Source: Streptomyces sp. ADI95-17
GTDB lineage: Bacteria > Actinomycetota > Actinomycetes > Streptomycetales > Streptomycetaceae
NCBI RefSeq assembly: GCF_003846175.1
Contig: NZ_ML123056.1
Coordinates: 1 to 64,000 of the forward strand
Reading direction: 5' to 3'
Length of the DNA stretch: 64,000 bases
Shown in pieces: positions 50,885 through 60,330 of this stretch (position 1 is its first letter; each line of letters begins with the position of its first letter). The notes under the pieces were generated by a model, which saw only the letters and a list, made by a program, of their open reading frames with translations, searched no databases and was not told the origin of the DNA. Position numbers and translations under genes: made by a program.

Positions 50885-51589
50885 GTGACGGCAGGCACCG
50901 GCCGGAAGGGCGACGGGGAACAGCCGTCCGCCCCGGCGACGCGCATCCCGCTGAGCGAGGTCGCGCGCCGGGCCGTCAGGGATCGCATCATCGACGGCAG
51001 CTACGCCCAGGGCAGCCGGGTGGTGGAGCGAGAGATCGCCCAGGACCTCCAGATGTCGCGGGTGCCGGTGCGCGAGGCGCTGCGGGCCCTGGTGGAGGAA
51101 GGGCTGCTCGACCTGCTGCCGCACAGCGGCGTGCGGGTGCGCCGGCTGGAGCGCGCCGAGGTGGAGCACCTGTACGACGTGTGGGAGCCGCTGGCCATCC
51201 AGGCCTCACGCCTCGCCGCCCGCCGCGTGGCCCTGGCCGCACCGGGCGAGCCCGGCGGGCTGGCGGAGCTGCGGGAGGTACTGGAACAGGCGGAGGCGGC
51301 GGCTGCCGCGGGGGACCGGACGCGGGAGAACGGCGCCGGGACCGCCTTCCACGACGGGATCGTGGCGCTCGCCGACAACCCGCTGCTGGCCCAGCTCATG
51401 CAGCGGCTGAACGGCCAGCTGCGCCTGCTCTTCGGCCTGAACACGGAACCCGCCCCCATGCGTGCCCAACACGGCGAGATGTACGAACGCATCGCCGCGG
51501 GAGACGCCGACGCCGCTGCGGCGATCACCCTCCTCCACGTACGCAAGAGCCGGGAGCTCGCACTGCGCGCGGTGACGGACACCCCTTAG
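50885..51589 (+). CDS. GntR-family regulator (FadR subgroup)
   Basis: 234 residues. The winged HTH reads VARRAVRDRIIDGSYAQGSR, VVEREIAQDLQMSRVPVREA and LRALVEEGLLDLLPHSGVRV. The C-terminal FCD domain follows with metal-type residues. GTG start with AAGGAGGAC upstream. It may control the truncated lyase gene region behind it, or the amidohydrolase promoter. Neither can be shown. Confidence 0.85.
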   Translation: MTAGTGRKGDGEQPSAPATRIPLSEVARRAVRDRIIDGSYAQGSRVVEREIAQDLQMSRVPVREALRALVEEGLLDLLPHSGVRVRRLERAEVEHLYDVWEPLAIQASRLAARRVALAAPGEPGGLAELREVLEQAEAAAAAGDRTRENGAGTAFHDGIVALADNPLLAQLMQRLNGQLRLLFGLNTEPAPMRAQHGEMYERIAAGDADAAAAITLLHVRKSRELALRAVTDTP

Positions 51590-51605
51590 CGGGGCTCGGG
51601 AGCAG

Positions 51606-51947
51606 GTGCTGGACGAGACGCTGGCCCGCGCACGCGCCTACGCGGCAGCCGGCGCGGACGGCATCTTCGTCCTCGGCGCATTGGACGCCGAGGCGGCCAG
51701 GCCGCTCGTGGAATCCCAGCCCCTGCCGGTGAACGTCCTGGCCGGCCCCGGAGCGCCGCCCGTGTCCGAGCTAGCCGGGGCGGGAATCGCCCGTATCAGC
51801 GCGGGATCCTCCATCGCCGAGGCGGCGTACGCACTGGTCCGGCGAGCAGCCCACGAACTGCTGGAGAAGGGCACGACGACCGAGTTGGAGGGCGGATTCG
51901 ACTACGCGACCCTCAACGCGCTGCTCCTGGCAGAACCGGCGGGCTGA
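51606..51947 (+). pseudogene. C-terminal fragment of an isocitrate lyase/PEP mutase family protein
   Basis: 113 residues: LARARAYAAAGADGIFVLGA, LPVNVLAGPGAPPVSELAGA and GIARISAGSSIAEAAYALVR. This is the last half of the ICL/PEPM barrel family (about 250 residues). The catalytic N-terminal half is absent, and the fragment begins just behind the GntR stop. It is likely a deletion remnant. Confidence 0.7.
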
Positions 51948-52064
51948 TGGCCCCCGGGCCCGCGCACGGGCCCAAGTGTGTCGCGAAACAGTGACGGCAA
52001 GGCCATGACCGGCGGACTCGTAGCAGGGTGGTCCCGCAACCTCCTTCCGAAAGGTGTCCAGGTC

Positions 52065-52502
52065 ATGCGCCCGACCCGCCCCTCCAGGCCCCCGCTGATC
52101 GCGGCCGTACTCGTCGCAGGCGTCTCGCTCCTGACGGCATGTCAGGACAGTGGCTCGGTGGAGCCCGCCGGGACGCCGGCGGCGAGCCCGTCTCCCGGGA
52201 CGAGCGGAACACTCGGGCCGGGAACGGTCTCCTACCTGGCGCCGGGCAAGTACGCGATCAACGTGTCCGGTACCGGGCAGCGGTTCTCCGTCTCGGACCG
52301 GACCGAGGTCTACGGCGCCGGAGGCATCTGCGGTGAGCACACCCCCGAGGCCACCGACCGCTGCACGCTGGACGAGCTGAAGGAGGCGGGCAACGGCGGA
52401 GTGCCGGCGATCGTCGTGGTGGAGAAGGGGGTCGCCACACGGGTCACCGAGGTGTTCACCCCGAGGACCAGCCCTCCGGACGTGGGCCACTCGACCGAGT
52501 GA
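52065..52502 (+). CDS. Small lipoprotein
   Basis: 145 residues. The signal peptide LIAAVLVAGVSLLTACQDSG has a lipobox LLTAC. A Pro/Ser linker and a compact domain (GPGTVSYLAPGKYAINVSGT, YGAGGICGEHTPEATDRCTL with two cysteines) follow. No family is recognised. Its 3' end overlaps the convergent GlxA-type gene by 47 bases. Confidence 0.6.
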   Translation: MRPTRPSRPPLIAAVLVAGVSLLTACQDSGSVEPAGTPAASPSPGTSGTLGPGTVSYLAPGKYAINVSGTGQRFSVSDRTEVYGAGGICGEHTPEATDRCTLDELKEAGNGGVPAIVVVEKGVATRVTEVFTPRTSPPDVGHSTE

Positions 52503-53574
52503 GAGGAGCCCGTGCCCGGGGGCTTCCGTTCTGGTGGGACGGCTCTCGGTCCTTCCGCCGTCGGCCGTCCCGTGGCGACAGAACGTCGGGGCCGGACCGG
52601 AACCGCTGCCGGTACTCCGTCGGTGTCGTGTCGAGTTTCCGGCGGAACGCCCGGATGAGGGTGTCGGTGGTACCGAACCCGCAGGTGGACGCGATGCGTT
52701 CGAGCGTGGCATCGGTGGATTCGAGCTGGTTGCGCGCCCTCTCGACGCGGACCGACTCGACGTACGCACTCGGGGTCGTGCCGAGCTCGGCCTTGAAGAT
52801 CCGGGTGAGCTGACGCTCGCCGACATGGGCGTACGCGGCGAGGTCCGCGACGGTGAGCGGTGCGCCGACGTTGCCCATGATGTGGTGGCGGAGGTCCTCG
52901 ATGCGCCGTGTCGTGGAGAGGGGTTCGAGGGGGACGCTGAACTGGCTCTGCCCGCTCGGCCGCTTCAAATACATCACGAGTTGCCGGGCGACGCGCAGTG
53001 CGACGGTCTCGCCGAAGTCGTCGGCCACGAGGGCGAGCGAGAGATCGAGGCAGGCGCTGATGCCCGCTCCGGTCCACACGTCGCCCTGGCGGATGAAGAT
53101 CGGGTCCGCGTCGACCTCCACCGCGGGGTGATCGGCGGCGAGTTGCTGCGCGGTCGACCAGTGGGTGGTGGCGCGCTTGCCGTCGAGCAGCCCGGCGGCG
53201 GCGAGGATGTGTGCTCCGACGCAGACCGATGTGACCCTCCGCGTCCTGGCGGCGAGTGTCCTCACCCGGTCGACCACGGTGGGGTCGGTGAGGGCGTGTA
53301 CGCGGCGTCGGTCGTCCACTTCCACCGATCCGGGCACCAGGAGGGTGTCGATGCTCCGCGTGGCCGCCTCTTCGAAGGTGGTGTCGGGGAGGATGCGCAC
53401 GTCGGCGGAGGTGGTGACGGGGTCCAGGGTCTCGGCGGCGAGGAGCACGGTGTAGCCCGTCTCGTCGTCCGTCTCGCGTCGCAGGAGGGCGAAGACCTCC
53501 GGGGGGCCGGTGACGTCGAGCAGGTCGACGCCCTCGAAGAGGACGATGACGACGAGTCGTTCGACGGTGCTCAT
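52456..53574 (-). CDS. GlxA-family AraC-type regulator
   Basis: 372 residues. The N-terminal DJ-1/PfpI-like domain reads VVIVLFEGVDLLDVTGPPEV and VTSVCVGAHILAAAGLLDGK, with the nucleophile-elbow cysteine. The C-terminal AraC domain reads LTVADLAAYAHVGERQLTRI and ATLERIASTCGFGTTDTLIR with AFRRKLDTTPTEYRQRF. It is divergent from the isochorismatase gene, its likely target. Confidence 0.85.
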   Translation of the reverse strand: MSTVERLVVIVLFEGVDLLDVTGPPEVFALLRRETDDETGYTVLLAAETLDPVTTSADVRILPDTTFEEAATRSIDTLLVPGSVEVDDRRRVHALTDPTVVDRVRTLAARTRRVTSVCVGAHILAAAGLLDGKRATTHWSTAQQLAADHPAVEVDADPIFIRQGDVWTGAGISACLDLSLALVADDFGETVALRVARQLVMYLKRPSGQSQFSVPLEPLSTTRRIEDLRHHIMGNVGAPLTVADLAAYAHVGERQLTRIFKAELGTTPSAYVESVRVERARNQLESTDATLERIASTCGFGTTDTLIRAFRRKLDTTPTEYRQRFRSGPDVLSPRDGRRRKDREPSHQNGSPRARAPLTRSSGPRPEGWSSG

Positions 53575-53590
53575 GCGGTCTCCGCCCGGT

Positions 53591-53665
53591 CGGTATCTGT
53601 GATGTCGCTGTCCGCGATGTGGCTGTCTGCGATGTCGGTATCTGCGATGTCGGTATCTGCATGTT
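53591..53665 (+). repeat. 15-bp tandem array in the glxA-isochorismatase promoter region
   Basis: Five units, for example CGGTATCTGTGATGT, CGCTGTCCGCGATGT and CGGTATCTGCGATGT. The array begins 17 bases upstream of the GlxA-type start codon. Confidence 0.75.
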
Positions 53666-53766
53666 AGACGGCATTGCAGACATGTCTCGGCCGACCGTAG
53701 CGTTCTGGATGCGGCTCACCAAGTGGGTGGGCGACAAATCCTGGCTCGATCCGAGGCGGTAATTCC

Positions 53767-54357
53767 ATGGCTACGACGACTCTGCGCGAACTCAACGGCT
53801 TCGACGAGACGCCCGCGTCGCTCGCCGATTCGACCCTGATCCTGGTCGACTACCAGAACACCTATGTCGGTGGCGTGATGGAGCTGGAGGGCTGGCAGGC
53901 CGCGCTCGACTCCGCCGCCGCGCTGCTGGGCCGGGCCCGTGAGGCGGGTACGAAGGTCATCCACGTCATCAACGACGGCGGCGAGGGCACCCCGTACGAC
54001 ATCCGGGCGGAGATCGGCCGGATCCACCCGAGCGTGGCGCCGGTCGAGGGCGAGCCCGTCGTCGTGAAGAAGGCCCCGAACGCCTTCGTCGACACCGACC
54101 TGGCCGAGCACGTCGACGCCGCCGGCAACAAGGACGTCATCGTCGCGGGCTTCATGACGCACATGTGCGTCACGTTCACCGCGGAGGGCGCGTTCCTGCG
54201 CGGGAACCGGCCCACGGTGGTGGCCGACGCCTGCGCGACGCGCCCGCTGCGTTCGATCGGCACCGAGCTGACCGCCGACCAGATCCACCGCAGCGCGCTC
54301 GCCACGATCTCCGACCTCTACGGGGTCGTCGTCGAGTCCGGGAAGTCCCTGACCTGA
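53767..54357 (+). CDS. Isochorismatase-family hydrolase
   Basis: 196 residues. Catalytic residues are visible as D in STLILVDYQNTYVGG, K in VVVKKAPNAF and C in GFMTHMCVTFTAEGAF. The cis-peptide region (VIVAGFMTHMC) is typical. Family members hydrolyse isochorismate, nicotinamide or N-carbamoyl compounds. The GlxA-type regulator often pairs with such enzymes. Confidence 0.85.
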   Translation: MATTTLRELNGFDETPASLADSTLILVDYQNTYVGGVMELEGWQAALDSAAALLGRAREAGTKVIHVINDGGEGTPYDIRAEIGRIHPSVAPVEGEPVVVKKAPNAFVDTDLAEHVDAAGNKDVIVAGFMTHMCVTFTAEGAFLRGNRPTVVADACATRPLRSIGTELTADQIHRSALATISDLYGVVVESGKSLT

Positions 54358-54412
54358 CCCGCCGGGGCCGATCTGCCGGGACCGATCTGCGGGGGCGCTC
54401 CGCTGTTCCGCC

Positions 54413-55108
54413 CTACTTCGTGCCGCGCGCGGTCCCGTACCCGTGGAGGAAGGTGTCGACGGCCCTGGTCACACAGTCGCGCATCCGGGCCGGGCTCAGT
54501 GGAGGGCTTCCGTAGGGGCGGACGGAGATCTCGGAGGACACCAGGGCGATGAAGTGCAAGGTGCCCAGCGCCGGGTCCTCGATGTGCAACAGCCCGGCCT
54601 CCGTGAGCTGCTCCAGCCGCCGGGCGACCTCATGCTGTACCCGCAGGGGGCCGGCCTGCTGCCAGGTGTCGATCACGCTGGCGGGGAAGTGCTGCACCTC
54701 GGCCATGATCTGCTGCATCATCGCGAAGTGCTCGGGGAACTGGGTGCGTTGGCCGACGAAGGCGTGGCCCAGTGCGAGCAGGTCGGCCTGCGGGTCGGCG
54801 CCGGTGACCTGCTCCTGCACGGTCGCGATGAAGGCGTCCGCGACCTGGCTGGCGCTGTCGTGGACCACGTCCGAGAAGAGGTGGTCCTTGCCGTCGAAAT
54901 GGTTGTAGATGGTGCGCGTGGAGACCCCGGCCTCGGCGGCGATGGCCTCGATGCTGGTGCGGCTGTACCCCTCCCGGCCGAAGACGGTGCGTGCGCCCTG
55001 GGTGATGGCCCGGTGCTTCTTGGCCCTCCCGCCGGGGCGGCCCGTGCCGGACGTGCGCGGCGCCGCGGCCGCTTCCGGCCCGGCGGGCGCTGTGGGTGTG
55101 GTGTTCAG
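54413..55108 (-). CDS. TetR-family regulator with CTG start
   Basis: 231 residues if read from CTG at 55108. The HTH is HRAITQGARTVFGREGYSRT, SIEAIAAEAGVSTRTIYNHF and DGKDHLFSDVV. The C-terminal part is TetR_C-like (SSEISVRPYGSP). No ATG, GTG or TTG in the frame precedes the HTH, but CTG lies five bases behind a perfect GGAGG. The next usual start (GTG at 54868) would delete the whole DNA-binding domain. So CTG is the likely start. It may control the neighbouring quinone reductase gene or the PKS cluster. Confidence 0.7.
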   Translation of the reverse strand: MNTTPTAPAGPEAAAAPRTSGTGRPGGRAKKHRAITQGARTVFGREGYSRTSIEAIAAEAGVSTRTIYNHFDGKDHLFSDVVHDSASQVADAFIATVQEQVTGADPQADLLALGHAFVGQRTQFPEHFAMMQQIMAEVQHFPASVIDTWQQAGPLRVQHEVARRLEQLTEAGLLHIEDPALGTLHFIALVSSEISVRPYGSPPLSPARMRDCVTRAVDTFLHGYGTARGTK

Positions 55109-55218
55109 GGATGCCTCCAGTTGCTCGGGTGGTCCGTGCCCGAATTACCGTGCACGTTGTACTTCACTTTCCGGTCCTTGCGCTACTCGGCGGCCCGCAG
55201 GCGTGGTGCGGGCCCCAC

Positions 55219-56148
55219 TCACAGGGGCGGCATCTCCAGGACCGTCTTGCCCAGGCTGTGCCCGCCCTCCACCGCCCGGACCGCCAGTGCGGCCTGCTCG
55301 AACGGGACCACTCGGGTCACCTTCGGATCCAGGGCGCCGGTCCGGACCAGCTCCACCACGGCGCCCAGGACCGAGGGGTCCCGCACCGGTCCCACCGGTG
55401 CGCCGCCGAGTGCGGCGACGGCCTCCCGGTCGGCGCCGCTCACCAGCTTCGCCCGGTCCCGGTCCGGCAGGAGGCCGGCGACCTCCTCCAGGACCCCTCC
55501 TCCGACCAGGTCGAGGACACCGTCCACACCGTGCGGCACGGCTGCCTGCACACGTGCGGCAAGCCCCGGCCCGGAGGCGACGAACCGTACGTCGAGCGCC
55601 TCGACGAACTCCCTCTTGGCCGGGGCCGCCGAACCCACCACGGTCAGCCCGCTGCCCACCGCCACCTGGGCGGCCGCCACCCCGACCCCTCCCGCGACCC
55701 CGGTCACCAGCAGCGTCGACCCCGCCGGCAGACCGAGTTGGCGCACCGCGCCGTAGCCGGTGGCGGCGGCGATCGGCAGCGCGGCGGCGTCGGTCCAGGC
55801 GACCTCCGGCGGCTTGTGCACCGTTGCCCGCGCGGGCAGCAGCGTGTACTGCGCGTACCCGCCGGTCAGCGGCCCGCCGAGGACCGCGTCCCCCACGGCG
55901 AAGCCGGTGGTGCCGGGGCCGAGCGCGACCACCTCGCCCGCGGCTTCGCCGCCCATCACCGCGGGCAGCCGCACCACGGGTGCCCCGGCCGGCCGACGGC
56001 CCGAACGACGCTTCCAGTCCACCGGGTTGACCCCCGCCGCGCGTACGGCGATCAGCAACTGGCCCGGACCCGCGACCGGTTGAGGGAGATCCGCGAAGTG
56101 CTCGACCTCCGGTCCGCCGAACCGCTCGTAGACGTAAGCCATGGGCAT
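55219..56148 (-). CDS. Zinc-free quinone oxidoreductase (MDR family)
   Basis: 309 residues. YVYERFGGPEVEHFADLPQP opens the GroES-like domain and AAGVNPVDWKRRSGR follows. The Rossmann motif is LLVTGVAGGVGVAAAQVAVG. Zinc ligands of true alcohol dehydrogenases are absent, as in NADPH:quinone reductases. ATG MPMAYVYE. It may reduce quinone intermediates of the adjacent polyketide pathway. Confidence 0.85.
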   Translation of the reverse strand: MPMAYVYERFGGPEVEHFADLPQPVAGPGQLLIAVRAAGVNPVDWKRRSGRRPAGAPVVRLPAVMGGEAAGEVVALGPGTTGFAVGDAVLGGPLTGGYAQYTLLPARATVHKPPEVAWTDAAALPIAAATGYGAVRQLGLPAGSTLLVTGVAGGVGVAAAQVAVGSGLTVVGSAAPAKREFVEALDVRFVASGPGLAARVQAAVPHGVDGVLDLVGGGVLEEVAGLLPDRDRAKLVSGADREAVAALGGAPVGPVRDPSVLGAVVELVRTGALDPKVTRVVPFEQAALAVRAVEGGHSLGKTVLEMPPL

Positions 56149-56308
56149 GCGGGACCTCGATGCTTCCGACGGACGTTAATTGCCATGCTGATTGCATTTT
56201 ACCTGAGCGGCCCATTAGGCTCCGCGAACGTGGGCGGAGCCCCGTTCAGGACCCGGCGCCCCGTTCCGGACAGTGGGTTCCGCGCGGTGAGAACAAGGAG
56301 CACAACGT

Positions 56309-57403
56309 ATGGGCAGCACGGTCGCGATCGTCGGCGGCGGATACGGAGGGGCCGCTCTGGCCCGTCAGCTCGACCCGGACTTCGACATCGTACTGATCGA
56401 CCCCAGGGACGCCTTCGTGCACGCGGTGGCGGCCCTGCGCGGGCTGGTCGACGCGGACTGGGCACAACGGATCTACTTCGGCTACGAGGGCCTGTTCACC
56501 CGTGGCCGCCACCTGCGCGACCGCGCCGTGAAGGTGGACGCGGGCAGTGTCACCACCGCCGGCGGCACCCGGGTCGACGCGGACTACGTGGTCCTCGCCA
56601 CCGGTTCCTCGTACCCCTACCCGGCCAAGCCCGACACCGAGGGCAGTGCCGACTCGCAGACCCGGCACGCCGCAACCCGGGCCGAACTCGCCGCAGCCTC
56701 GCGCGTGTTGCTGCTCGGGGCCGGCCCCGTGGGGCTGGAGCTGGCCGGGGAGATAACCGAACAGTGGCCGGACACCGAGGTCGTGCTGGTCGATCCCGCC
56801 GACGATGTGCTCGGCGGCCGCTATCTGCCCGAGCTGCGCCGCTCGCTGCGCGAGCAACTGACCGCGCGTGGCGTACGGCTGGAGCTGGGCAGCGCGCTGA
56901 CGGCACCACCGTCGGTGCCGCCGGGCACGCACCAGCCGTTCTCGGTCACCACGGCGGCAGGCGTACGGATCGACGCGGATCTGTGGTTCCGCTGCTACGG
57001 CGTGGTGCCGCTCAGCGACATGCTGCACGGTGAAATCGCCGCCGCCCGTCGCCCTGACGGGCATGTGGAGGTGGACGAGTATCTGCGGGTGGCCGGCGCG
57101 TCCAACGTCTTCGCCGTCGGAGACGTCACGGCCGTTCCCGAGCCGAAGCGGTCCAAGGCCGCGTCCGAGCACGCGGCCGTGGTCGCGGCCAACATCAGGG
57201 CGCTGGCCGCCGGCCGGCCCGCGGAGCAGACGTACCGGCCGGGCGAGGACGCGGTACTGGTGCCGCTGGGCTCGACCGGCGGCGCCTCGCAGGTGCCTGG
57301 CCCCGACGGCCCGGTGGTGCTGGGGGCGGCGGAGACGGCCCGCTACAAGGGCGACGATCTGCTGCTCGGGCGGTTCGCCGAGCTGTTCGGCACCTCGGCC
57401 TGA
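56309..57403 (+). CDS. FAD-dependent NAD(P)H:quinone oxidoreductase-like protein
   Basis: 364 residues of the AIF/NDH-2-like pyridine nucleotide-disulfide family. VAIVGGGYGGAALARQLD binds FAD, VLLLGAGPVGLELAGEI binds NAD(P)H and VFAVGDVTAVPEPKRSKAAS is the second FAD site. No redox cysteine pair is present. It is preceded by a divergent MDR gene and followed by an SDR gene; all three can be redox enzymes for the PKS product. Confidence 0.85.
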   Translation: MGSTVAIVGGGYGGAALARQLDPDFDIVLIDPRDAFVHAVAALRGLVDADWAQRIYFGYEGLFTRGRHLRDRAVKVDAGSVTTAGGTRVDADYVVLATGSSYPYPAKPDTEGSADSQTRHAATRAELAAASRVLLLGAGPVGLELAGEITEQWPDTEVVLVDPADDVLGGRYLPELRRSLREQLTARGVRLELGSALTAPPSVPPGTHQPFSVTTAAGVRIDADLWFRCYGVVPLSDMLHGEIAAARRPDGHVEVDEYLRVAGASNVFAVGDVTAVPEPKRSKAASEHAAVVAANIRALAAGRPAEQTYRPGEDAVLVPLGSTGGASQVPGPDGPVVLGAAETARYKGDDLLLGRFAELFGTSA

Positions 57404-57549
57404 TCGACCGGGGCCGGCCGACGCCACGCCGGCTCTGTTCATGAGCAGCACGGTTCAGCTGATCACGACACGATTCCGCAGCACCGTCTTCACGCACATC
57501 CGCCAGGATCGGGGGCAACGCCCCGTCCCGAACGAGAGGTCGATGACCG

Positions 57550-58353
57550 ATGGCCAACGGAACGCAGTCCCTCGCCGGCAAAGTGGCTGTGGTCACCGGC
57601 GGTGCGGGAGGGATCGGTGTCGCCACTGTGGAGGCGCTGGCGACCGCGGGTGCGGATGTCGTACTCGCGGACGTCGCCGAAGAGCCGGCTCGGGCAGCGG
57701 CGTCGGAGCTGGCCGCCAAGGGTCTTTCGGTGGTCGGGCGCGGCGTCGACATCACCTCGGAGGACAGTGTCAAAAGCCTGGTGGACTTCACCGTGGACAC
57801 CTTCGGCGGCATCGACGTACTGGACAACAACGCGGCGCTGACCTCCGCGATCCGGCAGGACCGGGACGTGGTGTCGATGTCCGTCGAGCTGTGGGACCAA
57901 GTACTCGCCGTGAACCTGCGCGGCCCCATGCTGCTGTGCAAGCACACCGTGCCGGTGATGATCGAGCGCGGCGGCGGGTCGATCATCAACATCACCAGTG
58001 GCCAGGGTTTGTCAGGGGACCGGGTGATGGTCGCCTACGGCAGTTCCAAGGGCGGGCTGGTCGCGCTGACCCGTTTCGTGGCCGCCGCGTACGGTGCGGA
58101 CGGCATACGTTGCAACGCAGTCGCCCCCGGGCTGGTGCGCACTCCGGCTCTGGAGGCGGACATGCCCGTACCGGTGCAGGAGATGTTCCGGAGCGCGAAC
58201 CTCATTCCGCGGCTGGGCACACCGGACGACGTGAGCCAGCTGGTGGCCTTTCTCGCCTCCCCTGCCGCCTCCTTCATCACCGGGCAGGTGCTCTCCGTGG
58301 ACGGCGGCTTCCTCGCCCACCTCCCCACCCTTTCCCCGCTGCCGCCGCGTTGA
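57550..58353 (+). CDS. Short-chain dehydrogenase/reductase
   Basis: 267 residues. VAVVTGGAGGIGVATVEALA is the cofactor loop, DNNAALTSAIRQDRD replaces the usual NNAG as NNAA, and the active site is S-x11-Y-x-x-x-K (ITSGQGLSGDRVMVAYGSSK). FVAAAYGADGIRCNAVAPGL and GQVLSVDGGF complete the family pattern. It is probably a tailoring ketoreductase or dehydrogenase. ATG follows GAGAGGTCG. Confidence 0.85.
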   Translation: MANGTQSLAGKVAVVTGGAGGIGVATVEALATAGADVVLADVAEEPARAAASELAAKGLSVVGRGVDITSEDSVKSLVDFTVDTFGGIDVLDNNAALTSAIRQDRDVVSMSVELWDQVLAVNLRGPMLLCKHTVPVMIERGGGSIINITSGQGLSGDRVMVAYGSSKGGLVALTRFVAAAYGADGIRCNAVAPGLVRTPALEADMPVPVQEMFRSANLIPRLGTPDDVSQLVAFLASPAASFITGQVLSVDGGFLAHLPTLSPLPPR

Positions 58354-58429
58354 GAGCGCGACGTCGCGCGCCCGAACGGCCCCGGAGCAGTCCGTCCGTC
58401 GTGACTGCTCCGAGTCCGCTCGCGTAGCC

Positions 58430-58474
58430 GAGGACACCGAGGACGCCAGGGACACCGAGGACGCCGAGGGCGCC
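58430..58474 (+). repeat. 9-bp tandem array between convergent genes
   Basis: Five units: GAGGACACC, GAGGACGCC, AGGGACACC, GAGGACGCC, GAGGGCGCC. The array lies 22 bases before the 3' end of the monooxygenase gene. Confidence 0.7.
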
Positions 58475-58495
58475 AGGGCTTTCCGAAGGCGCCGG

Positions 58496-60016
58496 TCATC
58501 CCACCCAGGGGGTGATGCCCGCCTCGATCGCGGTCGTGTCCGCCGCTCCGGCCCAGGCGTAGTAGCCGTCGGGCCGCACCAGGACCGCCTCGCGCGCGGT
58601 GGTGTCGCCGTCGTCCGCGCGATGGGTGAGGATCAGCCGCTTCCGCTGCTCGGCGGCGCCGGGCCCGGCGGGCTCACGCGGCTCGGCGGACTTCCCGGCC
58701 GCCGGCAGGACGAGGACGAACCGTCCCTCCCGCAGCACCTCGTAGAGCCGGCCGCGGTCCAGCGCCAGATCCGGCGCCCGCTTCCCCACCAGCGCGTGCG
58801 CCCCGCGCCCCGCCGGGTAGGAATAGCCGATCCCGGTCACCTCTCCGACCGCCTGCCGTGTCACCGGCCGCACATGGGTGACCACCAGCTTCCGTACCGT
58901 GCGCAGGGCCACCTCCAGCGGATTGTGTGCCATGGCCAGCCGCAGGTTGAGGCCACTGCTGCGCAGCACCGCGCTGCCGACCGGGTGGCGCTCGCTGTGG
59001 TAGGTGTCCAGCAGCGCGTCGGAGGCCCACCCACCGAGCACGGCCGCCAGCTTCCAGCCGAGGTTGACGGCGTCCTGGAGACCGGTGTTCATTCCCTGGC
59101 CGCCGGCCGGAGAGTGCTGGTGGGCGGAGTCGCCGGCCAGCAGCACGCGGCCCACCCGGTAGTCGGGCACCTGGCGCTCGTCGCTGTGGAAGCGGGAGAG
59201 CCAGCGCGGGTCGTGCATCCCGAAGTCGGAGCCGAAGGCCCGCTCGATGATGGCGCGCAGCTCCTCGAACTCGACGGGGGCGTCGTCGGGTTCGCCCCGG
59301 TGGGCCCGGTCCCAGCCGCCGACCCGCCAGTAGCCGTCGCCGAAGGGGGCGATGAAGCCGAAGGCGTCACCCGTGCCGTGCACCCGGACCACGAGGGGCG
59401 GCGCCTCGGTGAACTTCACATCGGCGAGGGCCACCGACCGGATGACCACCTTGCCGGGGAAGGGCAGCCCGAGCGCCTCGCGCACCGCGCTCCGCGTGCC
59501 GTCCGCGCCGACCAGATAGCGGGCTCGCAGGGTTGTGTCGTGCTGCGCGGTGCGCACCGAAACGGTGACACCCGTGTCGTCCTGCGTCAGGCCGAGGACC
59601 TCGGTCCCGTAGCGGATGACGGCGCCGTTCTCCAACGCCCTGCGCAGCAGCAGCCTCTCCACCTCGTACTGCGGAGTGACCAGGAGGAAGGGGAAGCGGG
59701 ACTGCAGCGCGCCGATGTCGAACGGAATGGATCCGAAGAGTCTCAGCTCGCTGACGACCTGGCCGGTGGCGACGAGTTCATCGGCGAGGCCGCGGGCGTC
59801 GAGGAGTTCGAGGGTTCTGGCGTGCACGCCGAAGGCGCGGGTCAGATTGCTGATGCCCGCCGGGCGTTTCTCGACCACCACGACGTCCACGCCGGCTGCC
59901 GCGAGGTCTCCGGCGAGCAGCAGCCCGGTGGGGCCTGCTCCGGCCACGACGACAGGGTGGGGGCCGGGGGCTGTCCCGGGGACGTCGGCGGCGGGGGACT
60001 CAGGGGTGTGGGACAT
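58496..60016 (-). CDS. FAD-dependent polyketide hydroxylase-like monooxygenase
   Basis: 506 residues. FAD motif VVVAGAGPTGLLLAGDLAAA, DG motif YLVGADGTRSAVREALGL and GD motif RVLLAGDSAHQHSPAGGQGM are intact; the C-terminal thioredoxin-like domain follows. It matches aromatic polyketide hydroxylases of the PgaE/RdmE type. The start MSHTPESPA is preferred over two upstream ATG codons because it leads into the fold with GGAAGCGAG upstream. Divergent from the PKS operon, so probably a tailoring enzyme. Confidence 0.85.
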   Translation of the reverse strand: MSHTPESPAADVPGTAPGPHPVVVAGAGPTGLLLAGDLAAAGVDVVVVEKRPAGISNLTRAFGVHARTLELLDARGLADELVATGQVVSELRLFGSIPFDIGALQSRFPFLLVTPQYEVERLLLRRALENGAVIRYGTEVLGLTQDDTGVTVSVRTAQHDTTLRARYLVGADGTRSAVREALGLPFPGKVVIRSVALADVKFTEAPPLVVRVHGTGDAFGFIAPFGDGYWRVGGWDRAHRGEPDDAPVEFEELRAIIERAFGSDFGMHDPRWLSRFHSDERQVPDYRVGRVLLAGDSAHQHSPAGGQGMNTGLQDAVNLGWKLAAVLGGWASDALLDTYHSERHPVGSAVLRSSGLNLRLAMAHNPLEVALRTVRKLVVTHVRPVTRQAVGEVTGIGYSYPAGRGAHALVGKRAPDLALDRGRLYEVLREGRFVLVLPAAGKSAEPREPAGPGAAEQRKRLILTHRADDGDTTAREAVLVRPDGYYAWAGAADTTAIEAGITPWVG

Positions 60017-60330
60017 CCGCAACTCGCTTCCTACAGTCGGAATTCCTGCAGTCGAAGGACGCGGGGGCGCTGGGGGGCCGGGACAGGCGGCTCCATGCTG
60101 CACCAGGACGTCGTCGGTGCGGCCGTTCACGTAGCTCGCCTGACTCAAGCGACCGCAATCAGTCAAATTCATGCGCGCTTCTGTCGTTGTCCGGCTCCGG
60201 TCTGACATTGCCGTGGGGTCCCGGAGAAAGCCTGACGAAGCTCTGCAGCGGCCTGTCTTGATCGCCGGCTCCGAGGCCGATGAACCTTGGAGTCGCGGGT
60301 CGGTGTGTTCACTCGGGGCATTCCAGGGCG

